Shown here: positions 63,601 through 64,000 of the stretch, one piece after another
How positions within the stretch are numbered: position 1 is the stretch's first letter
Layout of the letters: the number at the start of each line of letters is the position of its first letter
Source: Nitrospirota bacterium
GTDB lineage: Bacteria; Nitrospirota; UBA9217
Reading direction: 5' to 3'
Assembly: GCA_023229435.1 (NCBI GenBank)
Contig: JALNZF010000007.1
Location: forward strand, 1 to 64,000
DNA length: 64,000 nt
The notes under the pieces: model-generated
Seen by the model: the letters and a program-made list of their open reading frames with translations, nothing else
The model's database searches: none
What the model was told of the DNA's origin: nothing
Program-made: the position numbers and the translations under genes

Positions 63601-63695
63601 GCGGTGTTGTTTCCTCGACACTGCTTACCTTGCTCGTGCTTCCGGTATTATATGCCGTATTCGGCCGGGCAAAGGCAATCGACGGAGAACAGTAA
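60621..63695 (+). CDS. HME-RND heavy-metal efflux pump (CzcA/CusA family)
   Basis: A 1024-residue inner-membrane RND pump with 12 helices in two halves and two large periplasmic loops. The helix-4 motif GAIDFGLIVDSSVIMIENAE has D393, D399 and E406, spaced like the proton-relay D402/D408/E415 of CzcA. This points to a divalent-cation (Zn/Co/Cd/Ni-like) exporter; a monovalent CusA type cannot be excluded without modelling. GGGAG precedes the ATG. It exports metal with the adaptor at 59183 by proton antiport. Confidence 0.94.
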   Translation: MLNKIIHWSLNHRLVVIVAWSVVAVLGILAVLRLPLDAFPDTTPIQVQVNTVAPALSPLEIERQVSAPLEQAISGLPKLKEVRSTSRFGMSQVTVIFEDGTDIYLSRQVVMERVQGVALPSGIEKPQLGPVATGLGEVFHYLLIAKDKSLAELRTLHDWVVKPQMRSVAGVAEVNTWGGDVRRFEIVVDPEVLARRGLTMDLLIEAVERNNANVGGGTIDQAGESSLVQGVAIVTTPADIEGIVIAAKEGVPVRVADVARVVEGREIRRGAVTADGKGEAVLGLGFMLMGENSHDVTTRLKARLEEVKKTLPKGAEVATAYDRTSLVDKVLHTVEKNLFEGAILVVAVIFVFLGNIRAGLIVALAIPLSMLFAFDLMLRFGIAGSLMSLGAIDFGLIVDSSVIMIENAERRLAGDKSDRSIIDVVREAAIEVRKPTMFGELIIMIVYLPILALEGVEGKLFRPMALTVIFALLGSMAMSLTLMPVLAGFSLKRKKEDQEPWLVRRLKDIYRPILGFALRRRTAVLAIAFGSLCIAGILATRLGSEFVPRLMEGSIVINTVRLASVSLDESVRYGTRLERALLDKFPNEIERIWTRTGSAEIATDPMGVELSDIFITLKPREKWQRARTQEKLVAVMEKELKVMPGMRMIFTQPIEMRVNEMIAGIRSDVGIKIFGDDFEILKTKAKEVEKLVRKVSGAADVSVEQVTGQPLLQVEVDRNAVARHGIHAREVLEIIEALGGREVGMLQEGDRRFPIAVRIADKYRSETEDLGRILVTTESGKRIPLSLLTKIKSSEGPSTINREWGKRRVVVQANVRGRDVGSFVADIKESIEQEVKLPSGYYIRYGGQFENLQRAQQRLMIVIPVALALIFTLLYFTYGRVLDAARVFTGVPFAAVGGIVALWLRGIPFSISAGVGFVALSGVAVLGDMVLVSAVRDLLAKGTPLIEAIQKAAEQRLRPVLMTALVASFGFIPMAINTGIGAEVQRPLATVVIGGVVSSTLLTLLVLPVLYAVFGRAKAIDGEQ

Positions 63696-63711
63696 ACTGA
63701 TTTAAGCGCTG

Positions 63712-63981
63712 ATGCATTATCTGTTGGTAGCAGCTTACATCAATATGGCCAACACAACGGTCCAGCTGAATACCCAGGACCGCCTGCGCGGCCGCGTTAT
63801 GAGACCGTACACCTTGGCCTTCGGCGGATTAACACCGTTCGGCAGTCTGTTTGCCAGCACCGTCACCCACTGGATCAAGGCGCCGCTCACCTTTGCCCTG
63901 GGCGGATTGATATGCGGGCCCGTTTTTCTGGTCGTGATAGTGAAGCGCAGGAACAGGATTGCGCGGGAACGAGATCGTTAA
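63712..63981 (+). pseudogene. MFS transporter, C-terminal stub
   Basis: An 89-residue frame: YINMANTTVQLNTQDRLRGR, VMRPYTLAFGGLTPFGSLFA and a final hydrophobic helix match the last two helices of EntS-like major facilitators (ANTTIQ...LRGRVMSLYTLAF...PFGSL). It starts 16 bp after the RND pump. With the N-terminal stub at 57808 it appears to be the other end of one disrupted gene. Confidence 0.75.
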
Positions 63982-64000
63982 CAAGCCAACACATTCTTTC

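Overview
This window is a piece of a Gram-negative, probably anaerobic chromosome of moderately high GC. Lipoprotein signals, an RND metal pump, sigma-54 activators, energy-converting hydrogenase-related complexes, SelA/SelB and paired TauE/SafE carriers are what I would expect of a member of Nitrospirota or of the Desulfobacterota/Desulfuromonadia group. I cannot decide between them from sequence alone. I saw no rRNA, tRNA, CRISPR array or intact transposase.

Region 1 (0-15 kb) is regulatory and stress related. A cyclic-nucleotide/CBS/nucleotidyltransferase protein with a receiver protein is bracketed by repeats. Next comes a histidine kinase plus NtrC-type activator pair. A five-gene operon follows: small FAEEGE protein, Usp-like protein, small membrane protein, TauE/SafE carrier and tandem Usp; it has a candidate sigma-54 promoter. 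Divergent from it lies a Lon protease with a receiver domain built in just ahead of its ATPase Walker A, then a second kinase and NtrC-type activator. The kinases and activators on both sides are paralogous. I infer one phosphorelay controlling proteolysis and sigma-54 transcription.

Region 2 (15-18 kb, minus strand) holds an RMD1/DUF155 protein, a membrane protein, a lipoprotein esterase and a basic secreted protein.

Region 3 (18-40 kb, minus strand) holds two tandem six-gene hydrogenase-4-like (Ehr-type) complexes. Copy a is contiguous (40360 down to 32692, order B-C-E-F-G-I). Copy b (32608 down to 18263) has the same order but is split between E and F by a 6.5 kb AT-rich island. The island carries toxin-antitoxin genes, an FRG-domain protein, orphan genes and near-identical repeats. 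The large subunits lack the Ni-Fe cysteine ligands; the small subunits keep their [4Fe-4S] ligands. They are therefore probably membrane redox-driven ion pumps and not hydrogenases.

Region 4 (40-50 kb, minus strand) holds nhaA, a second TauE carrier with a membrane partner, a large lipoprotein and glnE. Region 5 (50-57.6 kb, plus strand) holds a hotdog thioesterase, rnr, selA, selB, a decayed vapBC and an RluA-type pseudouridine synthase. Region 6 (57.8-64 kb, plus strand) is an HME-RND metal-efflux cassette lying between the N- and C-terminal stubs of one MFS transporter gene.

A striking feature runs through the whole window. Many intergenic spacers hold hairpins whose arms are built from one short word repeated with slight variation, and the word differs from spacer to spacer.
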